Shown here: in pieces, positions 21,900 to 33,839 of the stretch
Position numbering within the stretch: position 1 is the stretch's first letter
Layout of the letters: each line of letters begins with the position of its first letter
Assembly (NCBI GenBank): GCA_007844125.1
Contig: CM017558.1
Span: forward strand, 43,024,769-43,088,768
Origin: Sinonovacula constricta
Taxonomy: Eukaryota > Mollusca > Bivalvia > Cardiida > Solecurtidae
Length of the DNA stretch: 64,000 nt
Direction of reading: 5' to 3'
Notes under the pieces: generated by a model
Database searches by the model: none
What the model was told of the DNA's origin: nothing
The model's input: the letters and a program-made list of their open reading frames with translations, nothing else
Position numbers and translations under genes: made by a program

Positions 21900-22850
21900 A
21901 AAAGATTTATTAATGAAGTTGTAAATAGATACCGCGCGCGCGAGATTTTCATGTATAAAGTATAGTTTAATTATACATCAAATGTCATGCATTTATGATT
22001 ACAAATTATTCACGCCAATGTAGGACGTGTATATTTTTATTTTTAGGAAAATCAACATCAATACGAAGTCTATAAAATTGCGTATACATTCCATTTTCAC
22101 AAATGCTTTTTGTTTCTCTCTCATTGATATGTTTGATCGTTCGTGGATAACGCACACTATGCATAAACTACAGACACACAAACAGCAAAATAAGTACACA
22201 CTAATGCTCATGGTATACAAGCAATTAAGCCTATACAAATTATTTTCCATTAACCCCAATTAATAATTTGTATAGGACACTAAAACCCAAAGCATATGTA
22301 AAGCACTTTGTAACAGCCAAAATGAGACTGGTGCACAAAAACAAGCCTTACAGTCAGACGGGCCGGTACAGGACAGCGTAGACCGAGCAGATTGTACGTA
22401 ACCTACAAACGTCACAAATGAGATTTCGGACAAACAACCGTTTTCCACAAACAATTGCCGCAGGGTACAACATACTGAGGTTACATGGCAGTTACATGAC
22501 ATATACTTCATGTCAAAGTGATAACGCATTTTTGGAATGATGAAACATCATAACAACAAACTACAAACTACTACAACAAGAAAGTTACCAGAAATACATT
22601 TGAACATTTGTGATTATCGAATCCAATCAAGCCATATGTACACAGTAAAAAAGTATTCATCTTTTGCCGGGCAACATGAATGGTCATCGGCCAAACAACG
22701 ACACAGACATTTCGATAGTTATATAACCGCCGACGGTTAACAGACGAATTTCAACGGCCGAGGGAACGACACTTTGCAGATACGGACGTCACAAATAAAC
22801 AAAACCATCAGCTGCCAACCACCTTCATTGTCCGGCAGCTGGATATGGTT
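21900..22850 (+). repeat. LTR-like dispersed repeat (R1)
   Basis: Collinear with 46.71-47.72 kb and in part with 54.55-55.06 kb. Shared blocks include AATGAAGTTGTAAATAG, TGTAGGACGTGTATA, TTCTCTCTCATTGATATGTT, GGATAACGCACACTATGCAT, AAAGCATATGTAAAGCAC and GACGTCACAAATAAACA. In the 54-kb copy it follows the end of a Gypsy ORF, so it is probably that family's 3' untranslated/LTR sequence. The ends are not defined. Confidence 0.6.
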
Positions 22851-23248
22851 ACTGCGCACCCCTCCCCACTACACTTTTTAATGGGTACCAAAATGTACGT
22901 TCGAGTGTCTAGAAACAGAATCTCCAATGTACTTAAAATATACTCATTTTATACTGATGGTTTCCATGGCAAGCATCATGATATTTTGATAGGAGAATAT
23001 GTTAAGAAAAATGCTTATAACTTCTCAAAAAATGGTGATAGAAATATACAACTCCCCCAAACTTTATTTTGTGGCTATTCCTTGCTTTTAAATGCCTGGA
23101 TTTACAAATAATTTTGAGGTTTTTTTTCTAATTTGTAACTCAGTAAAAGACTTAGTTTGCTATTGCCACTTGTTGCCTTTTTTACCAAATTGTTCTAGTG
23201 TTTGTGCATTTGTGTTAATTAGACTTTCTTTTCCTTTTAGATGTCTTT
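22851..23248. other. No gene recognised
   Basis: Spacer between repeats; a 22845-23111 frame has no recognisable domain. Confidence 0.4.
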
Positions 23249-23564
23249 TAGATGCAGGTGCTTACTGTTAGTTGTGTCACTTTGACGGGATATTTTTATT
23301 TACACTGTTTGTTTGATAGAAAAACCTTCAGGAAGTGCGAGGTTGGAGCGCTCCACAAACCAGGTTTAAGCACCCCAGTTTGGCCCTTTTGCCGACTGAC
23401 CGTTCCAAGGCGGTAACTGATGGTTTTTCTTTTTGTGTGTTATGTCTCGTCTCTGTGTTTTTTGTCACATTTACATTTACCTTGTTTGCCTTTGTCTACA
23501 GGTAGATAAAAATTTAAATAGCTGTGAAAATTTTGATAGGACCTTTTCTTATTTACCTATTCAA
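23249..23564 (+). mobile_element. Core-repeat element (family 1), 5'-truncated
   Basis: It starts within GATGCAGGTGCTTACTG, carries the full core (GTTTAAGCACCCCAGTTTGG, GCCGACTGACCGTTCCAAGG, CGGTAACTGATGG) and ends TTATTTACCTATTCA. One extra T lies in the first hairpin. Confidence 0.75.
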
Positions 23565-24670
23565 TTGTGACACTAATGAAAACTAAAGATAAGCCATGAT
23601 AAAAATGGAGGTTGGACAAGAGGATTAGTAGGAGAGAATGGGACTGGAGTCTTGTCAGAGGGCTAAGAAGAGTCTAGATGGTCACAATGATTGCTGAAGT
23701 ATAAGAAAAATATGTGTACGCATTCTTTATATTAATTATGGCGTCTCCACAGATTTATTCTGTCTTTATTTAGTTAACTCATGCTGCTTAGAGACCTATT
23801 TTCTGTGTGCCCCCAGGCACACAGTGCAGACCCTCACTGCTGGTGGCTTTCTTTCCTTCTATCTACCCCTGTGTGCGAATACCAAACTGGCTATTTGGTG
23901 ATAATATTTACACTAGCATTAGTATTGAAAATCCAATCCATTTATAGCATTAAAATGCATTTTCAAAAAGCAAACTATTAAAAATAGTATTAATCATACA
24001 AGCTATAATAATGTCCAATTTGAAATAATAAGTTACACACTAGTTTGCTCATGCTTTGCTTTTTGTATGGTGAGTTAAAATCACTTTGTTGGATTTAACT
24101 TCATAGTCTTAACAGATTCCTTTCTAAATGCTTGTATTTTTGTAATTAAACATACTGTTAAACACTTAGAGCTCAACCTTTAGTTTGTGAATAAATGTGG
24201 ATAAGAACTTAAAATGCTTGTAAATTTTTTTATGTCTTGTACTATTCTTCAGGAAAATAAAACTGTTATATTTCGCCTTGGACCCGACTGAATGGCCTCC
24301 TTATGACTCATTCAATCACGTAGACCCCTTGATGTAGCCGTTGACCCCTTGATGTGACATCATGGTGAAGATGACAATGGTTCAGGGAAATGTACTTCAG
24401 TCAAATGCCAGTAAGTTCATTTTAGCCTAATATCTTTCCAATTAAAATTGCAATATTATCAAGATGAAAATTACCTATGTTATGGTCTTACATATGACAG
24501 CTTTAACTTTAAATAATTCTTGACTTGAAGTTGGATGCAAATCAGAGCCTATGGAGTGTATGACCAAAATGTACAAATTAAGCTAAAGAGTTCACTTCTC
24601 ATCCCAGTTGTTAGGAATTGGTTATATACACAGAAGCAAGGCGGGCTATTAATGTTGAATGGGTCTACTT
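23565..24670. other. No gene recognised
   Basis: Near 24330-24357 the sequence GACCCCTTGATGT occurs twice 22 bp apart. Nothing else is assignable. Confidence 0.4.
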
Positions 24671-24677
24671 AGGGAGC

Positions 24678-24995
24678 AAGATAAGGTAGCCCAGTCGGTA
24701 GAGTAAGGCTCCAGATACTGGAGGCCCTGGGTTCGATATCAGGCCTCAACGTAGACAGTGGTTAAAATGGTAGTGGTATAGCTCTCTTACTAACACTGAA
24801 GCAAATATAAGGGTAGTTCCACAACTGGTTGATCTGGTGTCAGGGTAATGTTAGTGGGTTTGGTATTTTCAAGGTGGTCACCATGGTATACACAGTAAAC
24901 ATGCAGCACCATAAATGCACGAAGTGGACACAGTCTCTAGGTAATTGATATACAGGTGAATTGAAGATAAACCCAACAAACACATTTACAATGGC
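24678..24995 (+). mobile_element. tRNA-derived SINE, copy 1
   Basis: The tRNA-like head GGTAGCCCAGTCGGTAGAG (A box) is followed by GGGTTCGATATCA (B box, one mismatch). Body blocks are AAAATGGTAGTGGTATAGCT, CAACTGGTTGATCTGGTGTC and AAGTGGACACAGTCTC. The tail is GATAAACCCAACAAACA. The same family is found at 25.27-25.58 kb (minus) and 30.53-30.85 kb (plus). It is copied in trans by a LINE and does not encode protein. Confidence 0.75.
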
Positions 24996-25269
24996 CGTTA
25001 ATTTTCCTAAATCTAAATTATTTGGGTTTTTTATATACGCATGACCATCTGTATTCAAATTGTGTGTAATATTTCAAAGGAATGCCTCATAGTTAAAAAC
25101 GTATAATGTAAGCAAACATAGATTTTGCATTACAGAAATATTAAGAAGTTGAACAGTGGAAACAATTGTGTAATACACTGTATGAATCATTTTGTCTTTA
25201 ATTTTACATTTTTTGTGCAACAGTCCTATTGCTTAATTTACTGATTAGAGTTACTTGTTTGCTGATTTT

Positions 25270-25584
25270 TGTATATTGAGTTTATCGTCCCCCAACAGTA
25301 TTTCAGTTATCCGGAGACAGTGTTCACTTGAAGGAGATGTAGTGCTATCTTCACTGTAAAGCATGCCATGCACACCTGGCATGATACCACACCCAGTCAC
25401 GTTATCCTGACACCAGATCAACCAGTCATGGAACTATCCTTATATTTGCTTGAGAGTTTGTAAGGGAGCTACACAACTACCATTTTTAACGATTGGTATG
25501 TCACGGCCCGGGATTGAACCTGGGACCTGTCGTACCTAACAACTGCCGTAAAGCACTACTGAATGCTCTACCAGATCCGGGGTA
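25270..25584 (-). mobile_element. tRNA-derived SINE, copy 2
   Basis: On the minus strand the head carries a perfect B box GGTTCAATCCC and the body blocks seen in copies 1 and 3; the tail is GACGATAAACTCAATATACA. The flanks carry TGCTGATTT (25260-25268) and TGCTGGTTT (25585-25593), a likely target duplication with one change. Confidence 0.75.
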
Positions 25585-25593
25585 TGCTGGTTT

Positions 25594-28500
25594 ACTGCAC
25601 GAGTTTAACATTCCAGTGTATTATTCACATATTAATAGTTAAGGCATAAAATCAGCTTCAATCCAACGCTAAATGACTCTTCTTTTTTCCAGGACATTCA
25701 GTGGATGATTACTGAGCTGGGTTCTTCAATGTGTGCACATGTTTACAAATGATGCAATCTTTGAAAATGACAATGAACACTCAAAAGTCATGCTTCAGTC
25801 AACTGATTTTTTTAATTATACTTTTTTAAGAAAAAGTTCATAGCTTTTTTATTTATTTAACAATTGCTTTTCATGTGTATGAAAATGATGTAATGCCTTT
25901 GGAATTAAATATGTTTTTTGAACTATGTTTACTTCATTTTTTGATTCCCTTTTTACACTTGAAGTTATGTTAAAAAGATGGAAACTGTGTTTGTATGATA
26001 TGTCTATCCTTTTTCAAATAATAAAAAATACACAAAGGCAAAATTATGCACCAACATGCAGCTTATCCAGACCTTTACACAGAAATAAACGAACTGTTAT
26101 TTATTGATATAAGATTGACATTTTTGGAAATAGTGACGGGAAGAAAATAAATCTAATTTTTAGATGCATTAATGATCGATGATAAATTTAGGGTCAGGAT
26201 CAGGTCAATGTTAGTGCATAACGCTTCAAAGAACAAAGCAACATAATTTTTAAGAAATACTTTTATTTTAACAAGAAACAAATTTCAATATAACAAGTAA
26301 GTTCTGCAATGATTGTTACTTTAAAATGTCTGAAAAGAAATATAGTTTACACTGAATGTTGAGATGTATATAAATTAAACGTGTTTAAAACTGCCTCCAT
26401 AACTGTATACATTTCATTGCAGTAGGAGCTTTTACTTTTTATCTTTATTTATCGTTGATAATCTACCTAAGGTGTTTCTTCTGTGCAGATTAACGAAATC
26501 TTAACTGGGGGTCTCATATAATTAGACATCGGCCTTTGGTTGGCAGCTTTTGAGCAGTAATTTGTGTAACTGAAATAAAAATATCCCGAATGAAGCATAT
26601 GCATATCATGTTTAGTGTTACTTTTAATTCCTTGGAATTGTATACAAACTGCATTAAAGGCATGACATAGATATGTCTTAAGCCTTTAAATGTCTTGACT
26701 TCAAGTCTTATGTTAATCTGTTGGATAAGACTAGCTGTAGCAAAATAATGAGCATCTGCAGTTATGTTGCAGTTAAATGGTATCATCAAAGGGGATAATG
26801 AATAATAAAAAAGTTGGATGTGAGCTATGGTACTTGTGTGTGTGTGTTGCACATTGTATCAATACAAGCTACCAATTATCCCAGTATTAAGCAAATCAGT
26901 CTTAAATTCCCATGACTTAACATTCAACACAAGACTAAAACATAATACTTAAAATTCAACACAATACTAAAACATTTAACACAAAACGTAGATCTGGAGA
27001 GCTGGCAGATCCTCTCGTTTTCAACATAAGGAGGCCTTTCATATAACTTCAAAGCATTTTGCTCGATTTGTAAGAGTGGTTATTACACCATTATGACCAC
27101 AAATGCGTAGGTAAAACTTACATATGAACTATAAATCACGCTAAATTGCAGAATAAAGCTTGAAATATCAACACTAATAAAAAGTAAACCATGCTACAAT
27201 AACAGTTTTAAAAATTGTTTCCATTATAATTAATATGTCTGAAAAGGTTTCAACTTGTACATAGCTTTAAAAGTGAATTGTTCACAGTTTGTAAAATTTG
27301 CAATATCTTTTCATTTTTGCCTCAAAAAGGCAAAAACTACTTAACTACAGATAGTAATACAATAAGTTGTTTTGATACCTCTGACCACTATATTATATGT
27401 GAAATGCTGCCCTTCAAAACTTGCGTTGAGGTTGGACAAATAATGGTGTTGCAACATTTTCCCTAGTTTTTTAACCTTACTGAGCTCAAAAACTACACTA
27501 ATTCCTCTTCAAACGGTGCATGCAGATATATTTATTAATTTGGTGTCAATAATAAACAAAATGTTGACTCATGAGTCAATAGTGATGTTGTAACATAAAA
27601 ATGCAGTGTCATGTTCCTACACTAAACTGTGACCAAGTTGTTTTAAGATGACTTAATTAATTAGCAGATGGCTGCAGCTTTGCATCCATACAATAATACA
27701 TGTTGATAGTGTACATGTATCTGGCTAAAAAGCTTCACTTATTAGTGAACCACCTTTATTAAGATAGTCAGAAGAAAGACATTTCTCAACTTAAATGTTG
27801 TCTTGATTATGAAGTATACCCACATGATGGTCTTTTAAGTTGACAACAAAGCTATAATAACAACAGATTGTCAAAAATCAAACATTGACAATTACTTCAG
27901 ATTAGGTTTGAGCCTCAGTTGGTTTAAAAACTTTCATGAAGGAAAGTAAAAAGACCTGTAATGTTTACCAAGGTATTTGTGTTAGATGATCCTCTATTTA
28001 TAACAATTGGACTGTCATAAACTGAATGTTTTCCTTAAAAACAAGAAAAAAGAACTAGGGGTTGTCCATGGACAAGGGGCCTAACTCTCCTGACTCCTGT
28101 TGGACCATAGCCTCTCACCACACTTCCAGTTCGGGTAACAGACTTGAACGGAAAAGGTTTTCAAGCTGACCTCAGGTGTACCAGTGGTACTACCCAAACA
28201 TTTTCTGGGTGCTTTATCCATCATCGCCCCTTTTCCTTCAATATATTTCTAAAACAACAACAACAATAAACAACTTACTGACAATTGTTTTGCAATATTG
28301 GATCAAGTACAATCCACTCAAATGACTTTAGCATTTGTCATCACTTCTGGAATATTCGGGTCTAGCTATATAGTGATTTTTTTCTGTCTACCAAATGCCT
28401 CAATCCAGTGATATGCTGATTCCCTTAGGTATGGCACTTAGTAATGTTTACCTGTAAAGCTGTTCAGATGAAATAAAATGTAAATAGATGTGCTCTATGT

Positions 28501-28748
28501 TATCTGTCATTAACTGGAAAACTAACGAATTGCAGTAACAAACGATCCAATATCCAACACATAATTATTTATGATGGAGGAAGACCAGAAAAAAATGTTA
28601 AGCTGCAACATTTAGCTGTGTTTACAGTTATATTAATCATTATAGTAACATCCGGTTATTGACAAATGTCTGGGTAGAACCACTGCCACACCAGTCAACT
28701 GGAAGACTTCCACTTTAAGTCCTTTATCCCATCTAAAAATCATACCCA
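25594..28748. other. Unique-looking non-coding DNA
   Basis: About 3.1 kb without recognised transposons or conserved coding frames. It may be intronic or intergenic DNA of a host gene. Confidence 0.4.
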
Positions 28749-28773
28749 TGTAACATAGGCAGAAAAATGTGCA

Positions 28774-28848
28774 GCCAGTCCGGGAATAAAAATCGGGACC
28801 CTTCAGTAACATGCCAAATGTTCTACCAACTGAGCTTACCGGACCGCT
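28774..28848 (-). tRNA. Decayed tRNA-like sequence in 3' LTR of copy 2
   Basis: The minus-strand sequence GGTCCGGTAAGCTCAGTTGG is followed by TAGAACATT and a T-arm region GGGTCCCGATTTTTATTCCC. The T-loop TTCGA is lost. It is probably non-functional. Confidence 0.5.
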
Positions 28849-29025
28849 TACACATTATCTCTCAATCACCCAGCTACATACGCCCAGGGCAAGTTGAAAT
28901 TTATCCTCAAATTTCCACAGACCATAAGCTCTATATGTAACCCACAAGCACCCCTCAAGCACCTCTACCTTAACAATCGCTGGTCATTTACGTTGGGCAC
29001 CATTGTAACACAAAGAAGAAAATGT

Positions 29026-29101
29026 GCAGTCTGACTGGGACTCGAACCAGGGACCTTCGCTAACAAGGCGAATGCTCTACCGCTTGTGCCAACCGGACCA
29101 A
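29026..29101 (-). tRNA. tRNA-like sequence in 5' LTR of copy 2
   Basis: The anticodon arm TTCGC/GCGAA has loop CTTGTTA, here with the normal U33 and anticodon position TGT (threonine type if read literally). The T-arm is CCTGG-TTCGAGT-CCCAG (four of five pairs). The D-arm is altered (GGCACAAGCGGTAGAGC). The anticodon stem is unchanged compared with copy 1 although the rest has drifted. Confidence 0.55.
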
Positions 29102-29132
29102 TTTCACACTCCCTCCCTATTACACGGCTACA

Positions 29133-29870
29133 CCCACACAGTGAGAGGCAAATGATTTGTATGAGTCACAAGTCAGCAATCCTACCCCTTGGCATCATGC
29201 TGTTAAAAACAGTATGGTATAAGTAGGAATTGCAAAGGAATTGATCTACCTGTGCATGTAGTGTTATTTGGCTTAGGTGTTAGCAGATCATGCTGGTGAA
29301 GTTTTGGACCAGAAGAGGATGTTGGGGTTTTTAATTATCTGATGCTGACACAACAAAAATGCATAATGAGGTATTTCAGAAGAGTATCCTTCGAACATTT
29401 AGCCCATTAATTGATATGCTTAAATTAATTTAGTTTATTACCTAGAATGTCGCTTATCAATAATCAAATTTAGGTGGAACATGAAGAGTATTTGATTTGC
29501 CGAAAATTGTGAAAAATGGATTATCTCTCAAAAAATAAAGATATCATTTGAATCCTCAACATCGTATGAAATCTTTTCTCTTCCGCATTATTATTTTTAA
29601 ACCACAAGCACTCACAATATTTTTCTCTTCTGTATTATTAAAAGAACAGTTTATTATAACATTAAAAGAAACAACAACAACAACAACACAATATTGACAA
29701 TATAAAAACACAAATGCAGCAACAATAAAAATGAATGGAGGTCAATTTACTGACGTGACACTTTATCACAATCTGTACTGATATACAGATTTTTACCTTT
29801 GGTGATTTACTGGCAAAGAAAACCATGGTGTTGGAGTGTCTGTACTTTCCTCCAGAAGCATTGTTTAGGT
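29133..29870. other. No gene recognised
   Basis: Spacer with a short (CAA)n patch near 29671-29690. Confidence 0.4.
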
Positions 29871-29935
29871 TCAGGTGTAGACATCACTTTTCTTCTCTTT
29901 CTTCTTTCTTTGCTGGTCTGGCATCTTTCTTGAAG
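29871..29935 (-). CDS. Possible terminal exon A (unknown product)
   Basis: On the minus strand an acceptor GCTGTCTTTTAG precedes CTTCAAGAAAGATGCCAG. Entered in phase from the donor at 33840 it reads SRKMPDQQRKKKEKKSDVYT then stop. It is a paralogue of exon B at 31346-31428, sharing the splice acceptor and SRKMP..KKK. The lysine cluster looks like a nuclear signal. Function unknown; the exon status is inferred from splice consensus only. Confidence 0.25.
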
Positions 29936-30035
29936 CTAAAAGACAGCAATACCTTTTTTATGAAGATTAACCATTGCCATCTCTAATTAGTAATATTAGA
30001 TCAACTTTCATAAAACTGAATTATGTGACATCTCA

Positions 30036-30442
30036 CAGGGGTGGCGAAATCTCAGAAATGTTTACTTGTCCACAGACAAGTCGTTATAAAAATGTACTTG
30101 TCCGTACCAATGCGCTACTTGTCCGTACATTCATTAATAAAAATACAAGTATTTTAACAACAATGATTTAATAATCACTTAAATCTGTTAAACCATAAAA
30201 CTATCATGTAATTACTTCATGTTTAGTCAAATTTATCATATCACAATTACGAACGTAAACAAATCTTTTAATGCTTTTAGTCTTATGTTTCAGTTTGGGA
30301 AATAAAAGTTATTTTTTGAAATTTCAACACTTAGAAATTGGATTTTCACTTGTCCACGGACAAGCCAATTGAAAAAAGTAACTTGTCCGGGACAAGAAAT
30401 GTACGACTCGGACAACTCGGACAATTGATTTCGCCACCCAAG
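30036..30442. mobile_element. hAT-like MITE with CTTGTCC palindromes
   Basis: The ends read CAGGGGTGGCGAAATC and GATTTCGCCACCCAAG, which are inverted over about 13 bp. GACATCTC lies one base before the left end (30027-30034) and directly after the right end (30443-30450), as expected for an 8-bp target duplication. Five copies of ACTTGTCC, some palindromic as CTTGTCCNNGGACAAG-like units, lie near both ends. Subterminal motifs of this kind serve as transposase binding sites in hAT elements. There is no transposase ORF. Confidence 0.65.
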
Positions 30443-30531
30443 GACATCTCTGTGATGCAGGAAGTCCAATGCTTTTGAGTACCATTGTATTAGTGTCCCC
30501 ACTTTAAGGCGAAGCATATCATCTACAAAGT

Positions 30532-30850
30532 ACTGGACCTGGTAGCACAATCGGTACAGCGTCGGCTCCAGGTACGGGAGGCCCCGGGTTCAATCCCGGG
30601 CCGCGACATACCAAAGTCATTAAAATGGTAGTGGCATAGCTCCCTTGCTAATGCTCCAGAACATATGAGGATAATTCCACGACTGGTTGCCCCAGTGTCA
30701 GGATAATGTGACTGGGTGTGGTGTCATGCCAGGTGTTCATGACATGCTATACACAGTGAAAGCAGCATCATATCTGCTTCAAGTGGACACCGTCTCCAGA
30801 TAACTGAAATATTGTTGCAGGGACGATAAGCCCAATAAACAATAAACAAA
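30532..30850 (+). mobile_element. tRNA-derived SINE, copy 3, with 12-bp target duplication
   Basis: It is flanked by CATCTACAAAGT on both sides (30520-30531 and 30851-30862). The head has GGTAGCACAATCGGTACAGC and a perfect B box GGTTCAATCCC. The body ends GGGACGATAAGCCCAATAAA. At 319 bp with exact duplications it is the best-preserved copy and defines the family boundaries. Confidence 0.85.
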
Positions 30851-31345
30851 CATCTACAAAGTTGTATAGAGGGGTGTATGTAAATGGTGATATGTAGGAG
30901 GTTCAAAGGTTCCTACCTGTATCACTTGTGTACAAAAATAGAATCATTTGATAGGTTATGGTCTATACTTTTGAAACAAGTGAAAATAGTAATTAGTAAG
31001 CACTTGTGTGTATTTTATGTTTTGTAAACATCTACCCTTTGTCTGACCAAGTGGTACACTATGTCCTGGTTTGAAATTCACATGTCTGTATGTAGCATAT
31101 TTCTCAAAGAATATTGATTTCACTATAATGTTATTAGTAAAAGGGACACTGCAGCATAAAGAGCATACAAATAAATGCAGCAAATCAATAGGAAAAAAAT
31201 GAAATAGTTCAACTCAGCTGAGTTAATCTACTACCATAAAGTCTATTAAAATAAGTTTTTAAACTACAATGTATATAAATATTTATACCTTTTTGTGTTT
31301 AACTGGTGCAGCAGACCATGTTGTTAGAGTGTTTGTCTATTGCTG

Positions 31346-31428
31346 TTAAGCTTCTGTTCTTGGTAGGAATCCAGGTGTAGGTGTAAGTTTTCTTTTCTTT
31401 TTTTCTGGGCCTGGCATCTTTCTTGAAG
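31346..31428 (-). CDS. Possible terminal exon B (unknown product)
   Basis: An acceptor TTGCTGCTTTTTAG precedes CTTCAAGAAAGATGCCAGGC. In phase with the donor at 33840 it reads SRKMPGPEKKKRKLTPTPGF and a few more residues to a TAA at 31346-31348. KKKRK is a classical nuclear-signal type. It is related to exon A 1.5 kb away; the two could be alternative last exons or one a duplicated relic. No homologue is recognised. Confidence 0.3.
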
Positions 31429-31840
31429 CTAAAAAGCAGCAAAACATATTTTTATTATTGGTAATGTTGAAATAAATCAAGTGGTAGTTCTATAAGATAC
31501 CTAAAGCTAACAACACATGTAATCAGATCAACTGGCACTTAGGTTAGCAATATCAATGTAGGAAATCAATCACCTTCCATAATTCCATAAGGTAAGGATT
31601 AGAAGAAAAATAACTTAGTCTGAATTGATATGCATCCTATATTTTACCATTGACTCATAACCACTCAGGGTTTTGATAAAAGAATTTACTCAAGAAAAAA
31701 TAGATGAAATATTCAAGAGATGGCATTGATAAGTCAATCAGTTACTAACTTTCACCTCTTCAATATTAAATATCACCCTCATTATGTACTTATAACAAAA
31801 CATATCCATTTATGGTGGTTATATGCTATAAAGTAAGTTT
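31429..31840. other. No gene recognised
   Basis: AT-rich spacer. Confidence 0.4.
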
Positions 31841-32125
31841 AGCAATAGGTAAATAAGAAAAGGTCCTATCAAAATTTTCACAGATATTTAAATTTATCTA
31901 CCAGTAGACAAAGGCAAACAAGGTAACTGCAAATGTGACAAAAACACAGAGACGAGACATAACACACATAAAGAAAAACCATCAGTTACCGCCTTTGAAC
32001 GGTCAATCGGCAAAAGGGCCAACTGGGGTGCTTAAACCTGGTTTGTGGAGCGCTCCAACCTCGCACTTCCTGAAGGTTTTTGTATCAAACAAACAGTGTA
32101 AATAACAACATCCCGTCAAAGTCTG
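31841..32125 (-). mobile_element. Core-repeat element (family 1), minus strand
   Basis: The reverse complement of the standard element: constant 3' end at 31841, core at about 31985-32075 (ACCGCCTTTGAACGGTCAAT, GCCAACTGGGGTGCTTAAAC) and CCCGTCAAAG at the 5' side. It runs straight into a family-2 fragment at 32130, a chimera of both families. Confidence 0.75.
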
Positions 32126-32203
32126 TCAAACTGTCGGGTTTGCTCTTTCCTTAAATGACTCATCACAAATTTGTTCTTACTTTTCGCTTGGCTTGTTTTG
32201 TAA
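32126..32203 (-). repeat. Family-2 unit fragment fused to Penelope-like RT 3' end
   Basis: Minus strand: the RT frame passes FSDHFTK and then directly enters AAGCGAAAAGTAAGAACAAA, the boundary sequence of the 650-bp array units, and on to CAAACCCGACAG. The RT and the repeat unit are thus part of one insertion. Confidence 0.7.
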
Positions 32204-33170
32204 AGTGGTCAGAAAAGTTATTGAGACCCTTAATATTCTTTAACTTGCATAAAACATTTCCATAAAATGCAGGATGGCTTATGCCTTTCTGCATCAGTGT
32301 TTTCATACTGCTATTATACTTAGAAGCAATAAAACCATTGCGGTGAAAGAATTTTGAAAACGCATTTCTTAATTTATGAAAACGAAAGCCTTGCTGTAAC
32401 AGTTTAGAAGAAATAAACAGGTTTCTAGCATTGAAATCTTCTACTTTACTACAAACTCGTGCAAACCTTGTAAGTTGTGATATGTAAATACCATAAGAGG
32501 TAGCAGGAGGGGAATCACCGTCAAGGTATGGATAATTCACAATACTAAAGTTGAAATCATCTCTCTTGTCATAAATTTTAGTAGAGACGTTGTCATTAGA
32601 AATAGCGATCTCAATAACCAGAAATGCTCCATTTAAATGTCAGTTATTTGCTTTATTAAGGGTAAGTTCTGGAGGGTAAATCAGATGGATCATTTGAGAA
32701 AAGAAAGGATTATCTATAGTAAGAATATCGTCAAGATAGCGTGACGTTAAATTGAAAGCCTCTATAATGTGGCTTTGGTTAGGAAGTTCAAAGCAGTATA
32801 AAAACAAATCTACAATCAATGGTGCACAGTTGGTTCCCATAGGAATACCAATTACTTGTCTAAATAAAATGTCACCGCATTTTAAGTAAATATTGTCTAA
32901 TAGGAAACGTAGAGCTTCACAAACATCCGAGCAAGTCCACATAGTAAACTTTTCTAAGAAAGTGTTGGTAAAAATGCATTACTTTCATGACATGCAATAT
33001 ATAGACGTTGCTCTGGAGCAAATGTTTTCTCAATAAGAGCAATCAATTTGGTCTTAATTAAATCATGAGGTTAAGAAGTGTACAGCGTAGAGAGATCGTA
33101 AGTATAAACTGCAGAGCAATGAAAGTTTAAAGTACAAAAACTTCTAAGAATTCTGAAGAATTTGTTATGA
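32163..33170 (-). mobile_element. Penelope-like RT element, copy A (truncated)
   Basis: Minus-strand frames 32942-32640 and 32540-32163 carry most of the palm to thumb of the same RT as copies B-D. Motifs seen are GIPMGTNCAPLIVDLF, SRYLDDILTIDN (catalytic YLDD) and YISQLTRFARVC. A frame break lies near 32640 and the YDFSTLY region near 33080 is interrupted. The 5' end is lost beyond about 33170. The family is abundant in invertebrates; I place it with Penelope-like elements from the RT motifs and the flanking repeat organisation. No GIY-YIG endonuclease is seen. Confidence 0.7.
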
Positions 33171-33839
33171 TTTTTTTATATTTAGCAACACTTGAAAGCA
33201 CTTTGTAATATATCATTGAGCAATATGTAAGTGATAGTTTCATGTGCACATTTCTCAGACGCAGTAACTATGAATAATAATTTCAAGTGAATAATTTGAT
33301 GAAGTCCAAAAATAATGTAACAGTGACCTTGTTTTAAACTCCAAAAACCCATTTTGACCGTGTGATGCGTCCAAATAGGTCTAAAGCCTAACTTTTTTGT
33401 GGTGGTATTGAGTTAAATCTACAATCTTATCTATCAACAGTTCATAAGAGCCACTGCCACAATTTGCCATGTTACGGAAGATTGTTTATATAGCTAGAAT
33501 ACAGCAACAAGATCTTTAATTTAATATCTAAAAATCTAACATCTACCTTTTAAAACCATTTTCGGCGCTTTTCAAATACATCATGAACTATTGTAACAAC
33601 ACCCTTTCAGTTCTAACTAAGTTGAACAATTTAAAACTGAAGAAATATAGGATAAGGGTTAAAACAATGAAAATACCGAATACAGGAAAACGTCGAAATG
33701 TGATATCGTGTTGACAATTTGTTTGAAAATATCCCTGGCGTATCTTTCAAAAATGAAGCTTGGCCAGCTACTTGTTTACTCTGATCAACAGAATGTTTCG
33801 TAAATCCATCCATTCGATAAAGCATCGTAAAAATCACAC
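33171..33839. other. No gene recognised (possible intron)
   Basis: AT-rich DNA lying between the putative first exon and the Penelope-like copy A. Confidence 0.35.

Larger units (their letters stand above)
28749..29132 (-). mobile_element. tRNA-bearing mini LTR retroelement (TRIM-like), copy 2
   Basis: A 384-bp minus-strand relative of the element at 4498-4882. The 5' LTR is 29132-29004 (129 bp) and the 3' LTR 28878-28749 (130 bp). Both begin TGTAGC and end TTACA. The primer-binding site reads TGGTGCCCAACGT, degraded after base 13. The interior keeps GTGCTTG repeats and CTGTGGAAATTTGAGG, with the same TTGCCC..GGG end. CCCA flanks both sides (28745-28748, 29133-29136), a clean 4-bp target duplication. 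The LTRs differ from each other at many sites, so this insertion is older than copy 1. Confidence 0.85.

Noticed and set aside
24678..24750. Functional tRNA gene
   Set aside because: The A/B-box sequence continues into a shared 300-bp body with tail; it is a SINE head.
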